Shown piece after piece: positions 62,615 through 64,000 of a stretch of DNA of 64,000 nt; position 1 is the first letter of the stretch; every line of letters starts with the position of its first letter. The notes under the pieces are model-generated. The model had not been told where the DNA came from. It did not search any database and worked only from the letters and a program-made list of their open reading frames with translations. The position numbers were made by a program, and so were the translations under genes. The stretch is from Mobilisporobacter senegalensis. GTDB lineage: Bacteria; Bacillota; Clostridia; Lachnospirales; Lachnospiraceae. Where the stretch lies: assembly GCF_003752155.1 (NCBI RefSeq), contig NZ_RJVG01000001.1:310001-374000 (forward strand). The letters are read 5' to 3'.

Positions 62615-62938
62615 TTAGAAAATATGTATTAATAACATATATATCAGAGTCCCGGCTCCAATACTGATAAGGTTGTTTCTTTTCCATATATGTATCAAAA
62701 TTACTGTTGCTACCGATATAATCGATGGTACAAAACCTCCTGCTCCTTTAAAATTAACTCCTTTTAAGCAATATACTACTAATATTGCAATCACTGACAT
62801 AGGTAAAATATCCCCCAGATATTTCACAATTTGAGGCAGTTCCTGATTTTTTCGAAAAATTATAAAAGGTAATACTCTTGTACCAAAAGTACAAAGTGCA
62901 ACAATTAATATAATAAGCAGTGCCTTAGTTGATTCCAT
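62615..62938 (-). CDS. azlD: AzlD family branched-chain amino acid exporter subunit
   Basis: 107 residues with four hydrophobic helices and the AzlD signature 'GTRVLPFIIF'. It works with AzlC as a two-part exporter for branched-chain amino acids or analogues. It starts 2 nt after azlC. Confidence 0.9.
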   Translation of the reverse strand: MESTKALLIILIVALCTFGTRVLPFIIFRKNQELPQIVKYLGDILPMSVIAILVVYCLKGVNFKGAGGFVPSIISVATVILIHIWKRNNLISIGAGTLIYMLLIHIF

Positions 62939-62940
62939 CT

Positions 62941-63642
62941 TTACACCTCATCTTTAGTATCTTCTGTTTTTACAATCCTGTTCTTTAATCCCATTAAAAT
63001 GATTACAGTAATCACCATGGCTGGAAGGAGAAAATTATCTGCACCAAAAAGAATAAGTGATATAATACCACAAAAAAGACCAATATATGCTGGCAAATGA
63101 TTCTTTGTACTTAACCACTGTTCCACAAAAATTACAATAAACAAAGCTGTCATAGAGAATTCTATTCCACTGGTATCAAAACTTATAAGGTCACCAAGGA
63201 TTCCTCCTATTACAGAACCTAAAATCCAATACATTTGATTAAAAAAAGAAATAAAAAAGAATAATTTTTTTTCATCCATCCCCTCTGGCCTTTTTATGGA
63301 ACATAATAAGGAGTAGGTTTCATCTGTCAAAGAGAATATCATATAAGGACGGCTTTTGCCCATCTGTTTAAACTTTTCTATGAAAGAAATACCATAGAAA
63401 ATATGGCGGCTATTTACAGATAATGTAGTAATAACGATTGATACGATTCCAATGGTGCCCTGTAAAAAACTTATAAGGACAAATTGCATAGATCCAGCAT
63501 ATACAGTCAAACTTATTAAAAATGCCCATAGGAAATGAAATCCTGCTTTATATAACAGTAATCCAAATGCTGTTCCTAATACCAGGTAACCTACCATTAC
63601 CGGTATTGTTAACTTTATTGCGGTTTTTATTACTTCTTTCAT
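62941..63642 (-). CDS. azlC: AzlC family branched-chain amino acid exporter subunit
   Basis: 233 residues, six to eight hydrophobic helices. 'GYLVLGTAFGLLLYKAGFHF', 'VYAGSMQFVLISFL' and 'SVNSRHIFYGISFIEKFK' are AzlC hallmarks. Upstream lie AAGGTAG and a promoter. First gene of the four-gene operon. Confidence 0.93.
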   Translation of the reverse strand: MKEVIKTAIKLTIPVMVGYLVLGTAFGLLLYKAGFHFLWAFLISLTVYAGSMQFVLISFLQGTIGIVSIVITTLSVNSRHIFYGISFIEKFKQMGKSRPYMIFSLTDETYSLLCSIKRPEGMDEKKLFFFISFFNQMYWILGSVIGGILGDLISFDTSGIEFSMTALFIVIFVEQWLSTKNHLPAYIGLFCGIISLILFGADNFLLPAMVITVIILMGLKNRIVKTEDTKDEV

Positions 63643-63734
63643 TCTACTACCTTCATTCTAATTACCAATAATTTATTCCCACTGTCATGTTTCTGAAAGT
63701 CATACTCTAATATTCTAATATATTTCCTATGATT

Positions 63735-63763
63735 ATTCTAGACTATACTTGAATTCTTTGCAA
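63735..63763 (-). promoter_or_regulatory. azlC operon promoter
   Basis: Minus-strand TTGCAA (63758-63763) and TAGAAT (63735-63740), 17-nt spacer. Confidence 0.7.
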
Positions 63764-63856
63764 TTATTAATGGTCAGTTCCTGCTGCTATTTTGTTTAAA
63801 TTGTCGTTTTTTTAGATATTACCTTTATATTAATTGTACCTTTTTCACAATTCTCC

Positions 63857-63885
63857 TTGATTATATATTTTAATAGTGGTAGTAT
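63857..63885 (+). promoter_or_regulatory. Promoter of the right-edge gene
   Basis: TTGATT (63857-63862) and TAGTAT (63880-63885) with a 17-nt spacer; an overlapping TATGAT offers an alternative -10. Confidence 0.5.
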
Positions 63886-63933
63886 GATAAGGTGGAAATT
63901 TTTTCAATTTTACAATTATAAGGAGATGGAGTT

Positions 63934-64000
63934 ATGGATTTGAGTGTTCTATTTTTTCAAATTGTAGCAATCATTATTGCTTTGTTGGCATTTGGAGAAG
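63934..64000 (+). CDS. Start of a membrane protein, truncated by the window edge
   Basis: Only 22 codons are visible: MDLSVLFFQIVAIIIALLAF and two more. The segment is one hydrophobic helix. AAGGAG lies 8 nt before the ATG and a promoter further upstream, so it is a real start. The family cannot be told. Confidence 0.7.
   Translation, partial: MDLSVLFFQIVAIIIALLAFGE

Overview
The window is a low-GC Firmicute chromosome segment, most likely from a Lachnospiraceae (Clostridium cluster XIVa) anaerobe. Supporting signs are strong AGGAGG Shine-Dalgarno sites, TTGACA/TATAAT promoters with 17-nt spacers, GTG and TTG starts, a zinc-type S14, an L17 with a large insertion, a KOW protein between map and infA, an ECF transporter-truA-rplM-rpsI block, and several ferredoxin and radical-SAM proteins. 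The genus cannot be named from sequence alone. No rRNA, tRNA, CRISPR array, prophage or transposase was seen. Most genes are on the minus strand.

Layout: (1) 1-5050: start of a PucR/CdaR-type regulator, a multi-sugar ABC ATPase, a YitT membrane protein, a WecG/TagA-type glycosyltransferase and a degenerate LCP-like protein. (2) 5051-10800: an SDR (YmfI-like), a GT1-type glycosyltransferase with a double operator, an oleate hydratase homologue, a YjbR-TetR pair and a YoaK protein. (3) 11046-13728: a compact operon of a radical-SAM enzyme, an AspRS-like catalytic core with no anticodon-binding domain, and an NrtR-like regulator whose Nudix box is mutated. This is the best candidate for an undescribed system. 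(4) 14272-18801: rpsI-rplM with its own promoter and leader, then truA and ecfT-ecfA2-ecfA1. (5) 18950-24387: an osmoprotectant-type ABC transporter plus metY and a polyferredoxin, lying between rplQ and ecfA1. (6) 24586-41435: the S10-spc-alpha superoperon from rpsJ to rplQ, including secY, adk, map, infA and rpoA. (7) 41776-51049: mglBAC galactose-type ABC transporter, a YesN/YesM-type two-component system and two membrane-anchored periplasmic-binding-protein homologues. (8) 51358-58048: RlmI-like methyltransferase and GNAT; a pspA-ydjG-ydjH-ydjI envelope-stress operon; class II aldolase. (9) 58218-64000: Mrp ATPase, an array of tandem hairpins, rpoD, then azlC-azlD-plsC-DEAD helicase, and the start of a membrane protein.

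Non-coding structure is unusually rich. A 146-bp MITE-like element with 16-bp terminal inverted repeats occurs in four copies plus a remnant, one copy with a perfect 8-bp target duplication. A second family of about 30-nt hairpins occurs at two loci and shows a compensatory base change. Seven junctions of the ribosomal superoperon are enlarged and filled with hairpins or repeats. Several clean operators, promoters and terminators can be placed. Start sites were moved inward from the longest frames wherever a Shine-Dalgarno site or overlap argued for it.
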